A stretch of 64,000 nucleotides of DNA from Bombyx mori (Eukaryota; Arthropoda; Insecta; Lepidoptera; Bombycidae): positions 8,000,501-8,064,500 of the forward strand of contig NC_085126.1 in assembly GCF_030269925.1 (NCBI RefSeq), written 5' to 3'. Positions 43,801 through 55,298 of the stretch are shown here, in pieces; position 1 is the stretch's first letter; every line of letters starts with the position of its first letter. Position numbers and translations under genes: made by a program. The notes below the pieces were generated by a model. The model saw only the letters and a program-made list of their open reading frames with translations. It was not told where the DNA came from and searched no databases.

Positions 43801-43962
43801 TTTTTAAAGTTAATTCGCAATCTGAATACTGTTTGTTTGAGTCTTTACGAACATAATGACCTTCTATGGTTGCAAAACTTTTAATATGTTGTTAACGTGC
43901 TCAAGAAACATATACTGCGAAGTACCTGTATTACATTAGACCGTAAGACGATTGATTGTTCT

Positions 43963-44436
43963 TTAAAAATTACAATCCGACTCTTTTAATAAAAACATAT
44001 CTTGAATTTGATTAGCACTAAATCTGTTGATAGTATTATCACTAATATCACTGAGAAAGTTCCACGATGTGCATGTCAAATGGATATCACAAAGGCGAAT
44101 ATTTGGAGGTACATAATAGTTATAAATTTTTAGTAACTGCATTCGGATTGTAATTGTTATTCGGTTTCTTTCATGTCCCTGACATCCTTCCACAAAAAAC
44201 CTACTTTTAGTTTCAACAGCTCTATAATAATATGGTAAGACAATAAGAGTTCCAACCATAAGTGCACTTGGTGCAGAATAAATTCCTTGTCTTGTTGGAA
44301 GTTCTTCTAAATAAAGAATGTCTTGAAGTCTTTGGCTCATTGACAGCCGTTGAAGATGCACCAGATGTTGAGAGGCCTGAATGGAAACGCCAGGATGCTT
44401 TATTTGCTCGCACTCAACAAGAGTGACCGATAACAT
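43963..44436 (-). pseudogene. Transposon-derived ORF remnant, unidentified
   Basis: An open frame of 157 codons. The C-terminal half has VEGCQGHERNRITI and YYVPPNIRLCDIHL with Cys/His spacing that suggests a metal-binding N-terminal domain of a DNA-transposon protein, followed by a W...L...N-rich segment. No catalytic region follows in frame. Family not determined. Confidence 0.3.
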
Positions 44437-44649
44437 TTAAAGCGCCCATCTGAAAGTAATATATCTACATTAAAGGGTACTTTTACACAAGAGATGTGTG
44501 ATTGCACGCTTTGAAAAAGACTGATCTAAAGAAATCCTGTGAATGATAAATCCTGATCTGTATCCTGTTTAATTCACTTTAATGTTTTAGATTGTCAAAT
44601 TACATTTTAATGCCCTTGTTATCAAAACTAAAACTAAAAAAAAAATCTA

Positions 44650-44919
44650 ATAAAACCCTTATTTAGCAGATTTTTACGGACACTTTTTCGTCCGATCAGA
44701 TCCGATCCTATCAGTTTGGTCCGATAAGATTAAGGCGACTTTGGAATCCAGCATCAATGTCGCTATCCACTGCGCGGAGGACAGGAGTGAATGGAGGAAC
44801 ATAGTCCTAAGAAAATTGCTCCGTAAAGGTCACGACCCTCAGCACTGGAATACGACGCACGGAAGAGGAACGGACACTTTTTCACACACAGAGATGGTTC
44901 TCCTTACCTCTACCCTCCA
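44650..44919. mobile_element. Right part of a TGGAGGGTA-type TIR element
   Basis: Ends GATGGTTCTCCTTACCTCTA CCCTCCA followed by TA, matching the right end of 38814-39326. The TTTACGGACACTTTTT stretch also matches that element's interior. The left terminus was not found. Confidence 0.6.
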
Positions 44920-45080
44920 TACCGAGAAGCGAGAGAAGTGACAGATGTCAAGTCGTGAAGGCACCGTCAAATCGCGACCAGTGTTGCCGTGATAAAAACT
45001 CAAAACTCACAGATTGGTTTCGAACATCAGTTTTTTTTTTATTAAGAAAAAAATATTTCGAATTTTTGTTCTAAATTTTT

Positions 45081-45486
45081 CTACTTTAGTGGCGTAAAAA
45101 TTGAACCCATTTTTTTCAAAGATTTATATACTAATAAATAACAAGGTCCTTTTTTAATTACGTCTTCGGTGATATTCCCGTTGAAAATGCCAATCGCTTT
45201 TATTAGTTGGTTTTTTAGAAGAGGATATTTTATTATTGAAATTAAGTCTACACTCTGTATGGTATGATATTTTTGGTCCACAAAAATATTTCAATTTATT
45301 GCATATTTCTGCACATTCTTCTTGACCTTCGATGTTGGGTAGTACGCTAGATTTGAATAGGTTGGTATCAGCTTTATGAAGTGGAAACATTTTTGGACGT
45401 AATTTTTTATGTTTTTTGTTGTTACAATACACAAGCAATTTGATGGTTATTATTAGTAGCACTCTTTTCGGTTTGAATATGTACAT
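45081..45486 (-). pseudogene. Transposon-like ORF remnant with C/H motif
   Basis: Two overlapping frames give EECAEICNKLKYFCGPKISY and YHTECRLNFNNK, a C...C...H...C arrangement seen in N-terminal zinc-binding parts of insect transposon proteins. No more can be said. Confidence 0.3.
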
Positions 45487-45690
45487 TCTGCGTTGAATCC
45501 AGTATCTTCAATAACATCTGTTTCAAAGATATTTGTATTTTCTGGAGAAGTTGTGGATTGGACTTCAATTGATTCAGAACTGTTCCTGATGGTAAAAGTA
45601 GTCTGTATAATCAGTGTAATAATTTTGATCATAGTCTACATAGTCACAGTCGTAAGATTAATTAATGTAGTAGTCATATCCATAGTTGGA

Positions 45691-46520
45691 TTAATTGAAG
45701 TTTATCTCTCTTGTCTTAAAATACTTACTAGGGGGCGGATTTCTATGTACAGGCCAATCGTGACCTTGTAGAGTTGGTGGCAATGTCTTTGTAGCGAAGT
45801 GGCTAACGTCACTCATGGTGCGAGGCTGAATATTAAATCTAAATCCTCGCTGCGGCGGCGGTTGATTTCTATTCGGTAATCGAAACACGTAACTCTGTGG
45901 GTTGCGGCTCGGAAACGGAGTGCCCATTATTTGTTGAGTATGAGAGAAACGGAATAACTCGCGGCAATTATTGCCAAAATTATTTGGTCTCCAACCTTGA
46001 GTAGGTGCAGATTGTCCTTGAGGCTGACGCAAGCGGCCGCATATATTAAATCCGGGCTGTTTCAAAAGCATGCCGAATGTCATAGGGATTGGGACAAAAT
46101 TATTTAGAGGTAAAATGCTAAGCGGGCTGCTGCCAGTCTCCTATTAATCGTACCTTCATTACGATGTTGCATATACACAGTACTGAGTTCCTCCTGAACG
46201 AACTCCAGTGCCTTCTCCATACTGTTGGTAGGACCTCTTGTGAGCGCGCGGATAGGTACCACCACCCTGCCTATTTCTACCGTGAAGTAATAATGCGTTT
46301 CGGTTTGAAGGGTGGGGCAGCCGTTGTAACTATACTGAGACCCTTAGAACTTATATCTCAAGGTGGGTGGCGCATTTACGTTGTAGATGTCTATGGGCTC
46401 CAGTAACCACTTAACACCAGGTGGGCTGTGAGCTCGTCCACCCATCTAAGCAGTAAAGTATCGAAGAGTGGGTTCTCTCCAGGTAGCTCCCGTAGGTTCT
46501 GGATAGGCGCCGTCCTTGAA
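45691..46520 (-). pseudogene. LTR-retroelement gag remnant split by a SINE
   Basis: On the minus strand the fragments run from about 46520 (FKDGAYPEPTGATWREP), through the SINE insertion, to VQEELSTVYMQHR at about 46170, and then a Pro/Asn/Gln-rich C-terminal frame 46083-45691 (RFSHTQQIMGTPFPSRNP; RTMSDVS). Composition and order look like a gypsy/errantivirus-type gag. No pol is adjacent. Confidence 0.4.
46205..46457 (+). mobile_element. Bm1-type SINE, head missing
   Basis: GTTGGTAGGACCTCTTGTGAG, CACCCTGCCTATTTCTACCG, GGTTTGAAGGGTGGGGCAGC and CACCCATCTAAGCAGTAAA. Inserted in the gag remnant. Confidence 0.85.
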
Positions 46521-47079
46521 CGATACACTAAGTATACGTCTATCTTACCTACTGCGTATATTGCAAAACCAATTTTAATTATAGAAATTACAATTTAAAA
46601 GTTAAACTAAGTTAATCTAGGATGGTGAATTTTTAGGAATATTGCGTAGTTTTCCTCGGTGGCGAGTGCTTGAAAGTGACGAGTCCTAATCGCTTGCTAC
46701 GATTCGCTGGCCAGACTCTATTTACATTGATTAAAATACCTATAAAAACAATCATATAAACTAAAACAAAGGAGTATTATTTATTTATAATAGTATCAAT
46801 TTCTAAATCGATGCCATTTTAGGGATACTCTAATTCTAATGCGTACGTTTGTGGAGCTAGTTACGTATATTGAAATAAGCGTTGCAGAGGTTTACAAAGA
46901 TTGTGTAGAACAAAAAAATGGAATTATATTTATTTTCTAATCTTGGCCATTGCCAATGAAGCTTCAATAGGTTAATCAAACAAAATAGACTACGTTTTTG
47001 GAACATATCCCATTCGTGTAACGCTTAGGTCCAGAATCGGGTTTCTCCATGTGCTTTTGGCGGAAGAAGAAATGGAAGA

Positions 47080-47300
47080 ACATGTTCATAAAATAAGGCG
47101 TTAGAAAGTCAGACGAAGAATATGGGTTGCGGAATTTTAGCAAGAAAGGTGTAGTTTTGGTGAATTTAATACACTGTGTACGACTTTACCATCGAAAGGA
47201 GTTTTGTTTTACGATCACTATAAAAAGGATTATCAAAAATCTCGAATGCTTGTTACGTCCATATATTCAAGAGAAGGCCAATAAATTATCGTTCAAGCAT
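47080..47300 (+). pseudogene. PIF/Harbinger-like transposase N-terminal remnant (tentative)
   Basis: A plus frame broken by stops reads RRRIWVAEF...GEFNTL, resembling the R-x-W-V...G-x-Y/F-N-T-L start of HARBI1-like nucleases. No catalytic part was recognised. Flanks 46521-47079 and 47301-47652 show no gene. Confidence 0.35.
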
Positions 47301-47652
47301 TTCTGTTCAAGAATGCCTAACCATGTTTACGGGTAAGGAAAATTTCAAATACAAGGTAATTTGTTTTATTTATTTATTGAATTATTTAAAAATCAGAACA
47401 TTTTTAAGATACCAGAAATTCCTCTTGTTGGAAAAGAAATTACTAATATATTTTTCAGATAGAAAGGGTACGGTGATGTTTGGACAAAAAAAATAGGTAA
47501 AAAGGAATTATTTCTAAGTTCTCGTACCCCTTATATCTGGAAAATGGTAATACTTTGTTAACACTAAAAATATAACGGGATTAACCACGAACTATTTTTA
47601 GTTTTAACAATGTGTACAAACCGTGAAAGTTTAAAAGATAGAATGGGAATAT

Positions 47653-48060
47653 TTATTCAAAATTAAGTGCATTATCGGAATCTTCAGTCGAATAGTTTGT
47701 TTGTCTTAACGGATAACAATAGTAACCTTTCATAGTTGGATTGTCGGTATTCGAAGTTATATGTTTAGTTGTATTGGATTTTATTATAAATTCAACTGGT
47801 GGACTTTCTTGAAATTGAAATGAAGTACGCGGAGCGACTGAGGATGGTGTGTATTGGGGAGTAGTATTGCGAGCCACTCTTGTTGGTACATATGTATTAT
47901 CTACAGTATATCCAGTAGTGGGAATTTTTATTGAAGAACGTGATTCATCAAAAGATAGAGTTGATTCAATACCATGCTGAACGTAAAATTTCAATTCCAC
48001 ATCATTTGGAGTTGGTTCAATACCATGCTGAACTTAAAATCTCAATTTCACATCATTAAC
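47653..48060 (-). other. Unidentified ORF and a 51-bp tandem duplication
   Basis: A minus frame 48000-47653 of 115 codons (Ser/Thr/Asn-rich, no domain recognised). At 47960-48060 a 51-bp unit (starting GTTGATTCAATACCATGCTG) is repeated twice with changes. Confidence 0.35.
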
Positions 48061-48109
48061 TGTTTTAAATACTTTCTTTATTTCGGTGAATTTGCTGTGG
48101 AAGTTTTTT

Positions 48110-48816
48110 TTACAATCGTAGCCTTGGTCTTTAAAAATATATCTACAGGATTTTCAGATTCTTTACTTAGGAGATATTTTTCTAGAATATCCGATGCACG
48201 TCCCCAATTCTGTACCTCCAACATGTATTTTTACATTTGGCATGCGAACAATTGACATATAATATACAATACCAATAAATTGGCGTATTTCTTGACTAGT
48301 AACATTGACAGGCTTAGTAGCATCTTTCTGGACAGAGTATCAATTAGTCTGATCTCTGATAAGGTCGATAATGTCATCTGTAAACATATATGAAAATACC
48401 TAAAGAGGAGTGTCTAAAAGAAGTATTTCCGGAGGCAGTTGCGCAGATACATGAAAACGTAGTTGGTCCTCATTCAAGTTCAGGTTCTTCGTTTTCCATA
48501 TTATATTAGACCTAGGCACACGTTTAGATGTACTAAGGGCCGCTGCAGAACTAGTACTAGGAGAAGCAATGACGGTTGGATTTGTACCGGTTAGAATACT
48601 ACTTAGCTCAGTACTGATGGATGTAGTAGCTACGCTGCTGACAGCCTCAATTTCATTTTCCAAGTCAGATGGCTCCTCTGGGTCCTCATCAGAACTTTCA
48701 TGCTCATTCGTCTCGAAGGTGAATGTTGGATCGGCGACATCATCGTCGTCGGAATAATCAAGGCCATCTTCACTATCTTCCAACTCTCTTAATATTTTAT
48801 ATTGTGCAGTCCTCAC
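48110..48816 (-). pseudogene. piggyBac-like transposase remnant
   Basis: The open N-terminal frame 48816-48400 is acidic (DYSDDDDVADPTF, SSDEDPEEPSDLE) and ends in IIWKTKNLNLNEDQL, the usual approach to the piggyBac transposase core. Downstream, broken by stops and shifts, are FTDDIIDLIRDQTN, then KPVNVTSQEIRQFIGIVYYM and MSIVRMPN, typical of the family. The catalytic domain is absent. Confidence 0.7.
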
Positions 48817-49499
48817 TTGTCAAATTATGCAAGTAACGTCTCATCTTGGTGCTGAAAAACAAATATTCAAATTCGATCGCTAACGAGCAATGTTGCAGTT
48901 ATGCAACAAAACTAAATTAGGCCAAAAATAACATAAATAATTGATTTTACAGAAAAACAATGTCGAATAACAAAATTCATACAAAATTCATGCACTTACC
49001 TTTTACTCATATCAATTACAATACCAAAATATCAATATTTCATAATAAAATAAATTATCGTAAACGAATTCAAATACAGGTAAACCGGTTTGTGCAAGTT
49101 CGTCACTTGAATGAGCAATAAATACACATGCCGCCATCTAGTTGGCGCATTTGTTACTAAATCACTAGAATGCTTTGTTGCCGATGTACAACACCGCGCA
49201 AAGTCGTTGTATCGGGTTTTCCTATACTTTTAAGAATTTTAGACTGGTGTGTTGCAGTACTGCAACAAGGCTCCGTAAAGGGATAAAATATACAATAAAT
49301 AAAATATTTTTAGTTAATAGATTGGCCATGTTTTCTTGTTTGTAATACCCAAATATGACGGATGGAGTTGGAACTTGTAAATGTATTTTCTTACAAAGTT
49401 ACATTTATCTAAAAAAACTTACACGGTTTATGAGAAGTCTGATGACAGACAGACATATAGAGGTTGCTTAGTAACAGGGTCCCGTTTTTACCTTTTAGG
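48817..49499. other. No gene seen
   Basis: AT-rich. CCGTAAAGGG at 49276-49285 with GTTGCAGTACTGCAAC at 49253 (a 16-bp palindrome) may be a transposon end. Otherwise featureless. Confidence 0.4.
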
Positions 49500-50240
49500 T
49501 ACGGAACCCTATCTAGCGACTGTTTTCGGCTTCGCATGGTTGCAATAGATAGACGACGTTTCCTTGCTTATTTTCGAAAAAATACAGGCCAATGATGCTG
49601 CCTGACCACAAATCGCACCGCGCGGTCACATTTTTTGGATGTAATGGTTTTTCGAGGGCTATTTGTGGATTTTGTGAGCCCCATATGTGACAATTTTGTT
49701 TGTTTACATAACGCTAAATTGAAAATGGGCCTCGTCACTAAAGATGATTTTGTTGAAGAATGCGTTGTTTTCATTCAGTTTTCCAAACAGTTAATTTACA
49801 AACGTTTACGCAAGCAATGGTCGACCGGCTTTAATTCTTGAACGAGTTGAACTTTATATGCGTGAAGATGAAGATCTTTATGCAAAATGTTGCACGAAGT
49901 GCCTCTGGTGATGGCGAATTGTTGCGAACGTCGACGAGTTGATGTACCAGACTCATTTTTAACACTGCTGTACAGCGGCTATGTTTGCATCACTCACGTA
50001 GTGGCCGTCTACGAGCGTATTGTTTTGGTCTGTTGTCATCAACAGTACCGTGAGCCTCGAATTTAGTGATTAAATTACGTACAACAGTCACAGAAGGAGC
50101 CTGATTACGAGGAAAAGCTCCTCTAATTTTACGAAGTGATAACATTTTTTTGTTCAAGAGTGTATCGTTCCATGGTTGAATTTCCCAACTATTAAGTAAA
50201 TAAATGTCAAACGATGACAGTTTAATTCTTGACATTTCAA
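49500..50240 (-). pseudogene. mariner-like transposase remnant
   Basis: The N-terminal frame 50235-49990 reads like a helix-turn-helix (NQAPSVTVVRNLITKFEAHG, TVDDNRPK). Farther on, in other frames, are FSDEAHF (a first-Asp motif), CHIWGSQNP and LYFFENK. Multiple frameshifts. This resembles the insect Tc1/mariner proteins with an N-terminal DUF4817-like region. Confidence 0.5.
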
Positions 50241-50649
50241 CGTTTGACAGCCAATTTACTTCCTAACCTCAAATTTGCCCACCCGAGGAAATGTCCTGAA
50301 TGAGCAAAAAAGACCGACTAGAATACCAAACTTACTTTGTCAATGAAGGCAAAGTACCTTGGCAGGATAGTTTCATTGAAATGGGACATATTTCTTTTAT
50401 TTCTATGTAATAATATTGTTTCATGAATAAATGAGCAACCACACCGCTTAAGAGTTGATTCTGTAACAATCTATGTAGGTACATACATTTTGTAAAGCTA
50501 TAAACGACGTTGCCAAAAACTTAGGTACAGACGACCACTATTACGCGTTACAAGTTTTCGAGAGTTTTTTTGCGTCAGTAGGGGGAACTCCTCATGGATA
50601 CCAATCGGCCCGGCCCCGATGGTATGCCCGACTCTACTGAGAAGGCTAC

Positions 50650-51500
50650 GAACTAAAACCCCCTTTCGAACATTACTGATTGTATCGCTGACGCCAATAG
50701 TCCACGCTTGCTTGATCTCGGCCCTCCTTTCCTGGGCTTAATGCTCGATCTCGGCTCTCCTTTCCTGGGCATAATTTGGCCAAGGGTGACTGTCAGTCTT
50801 TCGGCTTTACCAGTTATTTCTTCTATGTGCTTACCGAAATTCGGACTTTTGTCAAACCAGATGCCGAGGTACTTATGTTTGTCAGTTGGAACCACCCTGA
50901 CGCCCTGGAGGGTAAAGCAGATCTCGTTCAGCTTCCTTCGCCCACTTAGGACAATTGCCTCGGTCTTTTCGGGGCCAAGTGTAGCCTCTTCTGCTTCATC
51001 CAAGCGCTGATCTTCTCTAGGGCTGCATTCGTTATTGTCATCACTTCCGTTTCTTTCTTTGCTGTCTCCACCAGAGCTAGATCGTCAGCGAAGCCTATCA
51101 ATTGTGCCCCGTCTCCCAGTTCAAGGCGCAGTACCCCATCGTACAGTATACTCCACAAAGTGGGGCCCCGTATCGAACCCTGCGGAACACCACCGGTAAC
51201 CCTTTTCTCTGCAACCCCTCCCTCGGCGTCCGTCAAAGCTGCAGTTAGGAGATATATAGCAACTAAACGCGACAAAGTCCTTCATCTTGAAGCCAATACA
51301 CCCGTTCCCCTTATAGATTTCGGAAACCGTCAATGCTTTGTTCAGTATTACTAGGGCTGCATCCCATCTGGTGTCACACTCCCATCCAACAGCTTTTGCC
51401 AATTTCTTATTGGGTTCGGATAGAACCACGAGATCCGCGTTTATACTGCTCGCAGTTGCCAAAAGAAGGTCGTGCGCTCGGTCTATGTTTATCTATAATA
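50650..51500 (-). mobile_element. R1-clade LINE ORF2 remnant (EN joined to RT by deletion)
   Basis: Minus strand, 5' to 3': the endonuclease start (SSINADLVVLSEPNKKLAKA; WECDTRWDAALVI), broken near 51260, then RT with RVTGGVPQGSIRGPTLW, FADDLALVETAKKE and KHKYLGIWFDKSPNF. Most of the region between endonuclease and palm is deleted. The order and FADD style fit the R1 clade. It continues the ORF1 at 53096-53690, from which it is separated by a Tc1 insertion. Confidence 0.75.
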
Positions 51501-53091
51501 AACTACTCAAAACAAAATAGGGCCCACCATGTTTTTTAAATGAATTTTACAGATTATTTTACTTTTTTCAGTTTTTATGATTAGGAATGAATAAATTAAG
51601 GTTTTTGAAAGTGTGTAAACATTAACAAGAGTAAGTTTTGCCAATTTTATGGAATTTAGTCAAAATTTACAGTTTTTAGGAAAGTTGATAGAAATTATTG
51701 ATTTAAGTAAAGTTTGATTTTTATTATTGACTAAATCAATGAGTTTGATGGTGCTTAATAGCGAGTAGGTTGTCCTCTGTTCCGTATGCACTCTCTGACC
51801 CTATCTGGGACACTTTCAATCAAGTGGGTGATGTTTTCCTCGGGTATTCGCCCCCAACACAATTTTAGGGCGTTTATGAGCTCTTGTCGATTAGTCACAT
51901 TACTGAAGTTCGATTTGAGGATTCTTTTCAGTTGGTCCCATAAATGATCAATGGGGTTAAGATCGGGACTCATGGCCGGCCACGGTAAAACCGTAATATT
52001 GGCCTCAGAGAAAGCTCTCTGGGTTGTTCGCGCTGTATGTGGGCGAGCATTGTCTTGCATAAAGACAAAGTTTTCACCCACTCTTTGTGAAAATGGGATG
52101 ACATGGGGCCGAATTATTCGATCGACATACCGGGAGGCAGTTATGGGGCCTTCTTCCAGAATTACCAGCTTAGTTTTACCGAGCAAACTTATTCCAGCCC
52201 ACACCATAACATTTGTACCTCCAAAACGATCCCTTTCACGTATGCAAGGTTATGAAAAACGTTCTCCTTCTCTTCTCCACACACGCACTCGACGATCATC
52301 GCTGAAAAACTTCACTTTAATTTCGTCCATAAAGAGTACATTTCTCCAGTTGTCCGTTGTCCACTCCGCGTGCTCGCGATCAAACCTCAAACGTGCTGCA
52401 CGATGCGCTCTTGTCAATTTTAGACGAATTACATGAAATCTGGAACGTTGTCAGTCTTCATGGAGCTGGTTTCGAATGGTTTGATCACCAATTCGTGTGC
52501 CAGTCGATTGCCGCAGTCGATTTTGTAAGACGCGGGAGAAAATCGTACGCTCTCGACGTGCAGTCAATCTGATATACCACCGGTTTTCCTGGACTGTTGC
52601 AGCTCGCGCTCTTCCTGATCCAGATCTCCTCGTGACACTACCTGACTCTAGAAAGTGTTCCCACGCGTTTCGAATAGCTCGTCGCGACACACCAAGACGT
52701 CTTGCCACTGATCTCTGAGATTCTCCCTCCTGAAGCATGAACACTGCTTTTGTTGCTGTTTCCACATCCATATGGCGCCGAGAACCAGGCATAATGATCG
52801 CGAGTAACACCGAAAACAAGTCAAAATGAAAAAAGTATACGTGCGACTGTAACATTCAGAACGTGACTGAAGGTACAAATGACTAAGAATTTGAGTAATA
52901 GACGTTTTTTGGAGTATTTCACTTTTTTTGTCTACACACCATTGAATTCCTGACTTAAAACATTGATAACGTTAAATAAACATGTCAACAATACTTCGAA
53001 ATGTTTAACTTCCCTATTTACTACCAAACAATTTTTTTTAGACGAAATTCGAGATTAACTTAGAGTGGGCCCTATTTTGTTTTGAGTAGTT
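51501..53091 (-). mobile_element. Tc1-like transposon, complete ends, 1591 bp
   Basis: Inverted termini AACTACTCAAAACAAAATAG GGCCCAC at both ends, flanked by TA at 51499-51500 and 53092-53093. Contains one transposase reading frame with two stops. Inserted between ORF1 and ORF2 of an R1-like LINE. Confidence 0.9.
51755..52792 (-). pseudogene. Tc1-like transposase with two nonsense codons
   Basis: Frame from ATG 52792 to the stop at 51755, 345 codons, the usual Tc1 length. Features in order: paired-like helix-turn-helix (RSVARRLGVSRRAIRNAWEH), first Asp in VLFMDEIKV, MVWAGIS, second Asp in QDNARPHTA, and SPDLNPIDHLW 34 residues later, where the usual Glu of DD34E is Asp. The frame is kept over the whole length; the only breaks are a TGA and a TAA, both positions one C-to-T away from Arg/Gln codons. 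Inactive as encoded. Confidence 0.88.
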
Positions 53092-53095
53092 TACA

Positions 53096-53690
53096 TTAAA
53101 AGCCATTTTTGTTATGAGTTAGATTTCGCCTCGCAGTTTCCAGTGCCTCCCGGAAGAACGGGCATCTACTGGTGCCAGTTGTATGTCCTTTTTTACTGCA
53201 GAGGGGACAGAGTTGCTCATTTACACAGTCGCCGGCAATATGGCCCGTGTCCGAGCATTTCTTGCATGCTTTACTCCTGTCCTCCCCATCGCAGTTTTCT
53301 GCTTTATGGCCATATTCCCAGCACCTGAAGCATCTCAGCAGCTCAATCCTTTCTTGTATGTGGCATATATCTTTCCTCTTTTTCCGCATCCTTTTCATCC
53401 AAGATCACCGTTGCCGTCTGATTTCCTCCGCCCATCGGTCTCAATGATCTTATCTCTAAGCTGTCCAATTCTTTTATCAGGTTTGCCGATTGTAGATCTT
53501 CCTTTACTCCCTCTTTTTCTACCGAGCTGTCTATTCCTTTTATATGTATTACTTTTTTCTTAGCCCCCTCCCCAAATCTTACTTTTTTATCACCCATCAT
53601 TTCCCTTATTTTTCCTGTCATCTCTTCTATGTTCCCCGTTACTCTTACCAGGACATGTCCCTTGGCTGTCTTTTTTGCAAGTTTGCTACA
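53096..53690 (-). mobile_element. R1-clade LINE ORF1 remnant with CCHC knuckles
   Basis: Minus strand: GHVLVRVTGN, a basic Lys-rich region, then CFRCWEYGHKAENC, CKKCSDTGHIAGDC and CPLCSKKGHTTGTSRC, three CCHC/CCHC-like knuckles as in R1-type gag-like ORF1. One frameshift near 53370. The ORF1 stop TAA (53098-53096) lies just before the Tc1 insertion. Confidence 0.75.
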
Positions 53691-53789
53691 AATAAAATAT
53701 ATCTATCTGTTAAAAAAATCATCTATAATTCGTACGTCGTTTTCCTTTACACTGGCGTATAACTTTTCTTTAGTCATACGACTATACAT

Positions 53790-54800
53790 CTCCTTCGATG
53801 GTTCAAAAGACGCAGTTTCCAACACGTGTTGGACCTTTCGTACCTTCTGCAACAAAAAGGGTGCCAATTCACAGTTTCCACAGTAAGTATGTTTTTATTA
53901 AATCGACTTTACCAAAAACCCGCTCGCAATCGGAATTCGCATGGGGTACGGATAATGTAGATAGGGCAAAACAAACCAGCTCGCAAAAGTCTTTGTCTCC
54001 AAAATTTATCTGGCTCACAAATTTCATTTAAACCTTCAGGATTTGAGCGTTCGGCAAGCTCCTCCATTGATCGTCGATTACTTGTTTTTTTGAGCTATCA
54101 GCTGGTGCGATTATACGCTTGACCACTTCAATAAGAGGCATAAGTGTTGTGAAGAGGCTTCTGAAATTGTGGGAAAGCGCTGATGCTAGTTCAAAAACTT
54201 GTAACTTTGACAAGACAGGATCTTCCATGTTATATCGCTTTTTAATTACGGTGGCTGCAATTTTGTAAAAAAATTTGCAGCATGAGAAGAACTGTGTTAT
54301 ATCTGCAAGCCGTATTATTTAACCATATCTGGATGTTTTAGGAGCTAGTACACTTTGACGTCAAGATACAGTGCAGCGTCGTGGAGCCGATGGCGTTTAT
54401 TTTCAGGGTCTATTTCACTTAGGTTCGGCTTCATGACATATTCACGTTGCAAATAACGCAATAGGATTTCCTGATAAAGTTTACGAATTTTCCCAAGTAG
54501 ATTGTGAACAACTTTCTCGCTCTGAAACTCCTTATTGAATTTATTATATAATGGGAGATACCATTCAAGGAAACAGATATAAAGTTTGTAGAATGGGTTG
54601 TTAAGTTTTTCGAGAATAAATACAAATACTCGATCTCTTACGTCGGCTTTTCCTCTATGTGTAAGATTTGTTGTGAAAATGATAAAAAACCGACGTAGAG
54701 CCTCCCATAGTTCTAATATCCTTTCAACCACTGTTAATAAAGAAAGCCTAGTCTGTGATGGTTTCAGTATTTTGTACGCTTTAAGGTTTAAGTCAATCAA
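53790..54800 (-). pseudogene. hAT-like transposase C-terminal remnant
   Basis: Three successive minus-strand frames (54800-54345, 54228-54028, 54031-53800): SLLTVVERILELWEALRRFF, FNKEFQSEKVVHNLLGKIRK, then PHANSDCERVFGKV, which resembles the hAT C-terminal dimerisation motif (N-x-x-x-E-R-x-F). Frameshifted throughout. Confidence 0.5.
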
Positions 54801-55298
54801 TTCATAGTTAATACCAGTATACCAAAAATTAATATCTTTTTATTTATAAAAAAAAGGCGTTTTAGTTGTTTAAGCATTTCGGGATCTAATATGCCCCTTA
54901 ACGCCATTATGACAATTTTCATACGAGGTCTTAAGTGTCCCGTAACACAGGAATGGAAATATTTAAAAAATTAGTGCCGCTGCCAACGTGTTATGGATTT
55001 TACTGAACTCTCAATTGCACCAAAATGGCAGCAAATGTTTAATAAGAGCAATGAAAATGTTTTTAAACTTGGATGAAGTAATTTCATTTTTATTATCTAT
55101 TCCCGTCACGAGTTAGGTTGTGGGCGTTGGCAAGATGGTTTTTAAAAAGCGATTTGGAGGCGTGTGTTCGGCTTGAAGAGCGAAACTCAACTGCTTATCT
55201 TTATTGGATTACAATAATATATAGGCTTAGGCTAAGTACAAAGGGTTTCCTGATACTACTTAATGTTGACAATAAAGGATGTAATAACAGAATACCTA

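Noticed and set aside
44741..44941. 66-codon plus ORF
   Set aside because: Lies inside a TIR element's right part; no domain and not near a gene.
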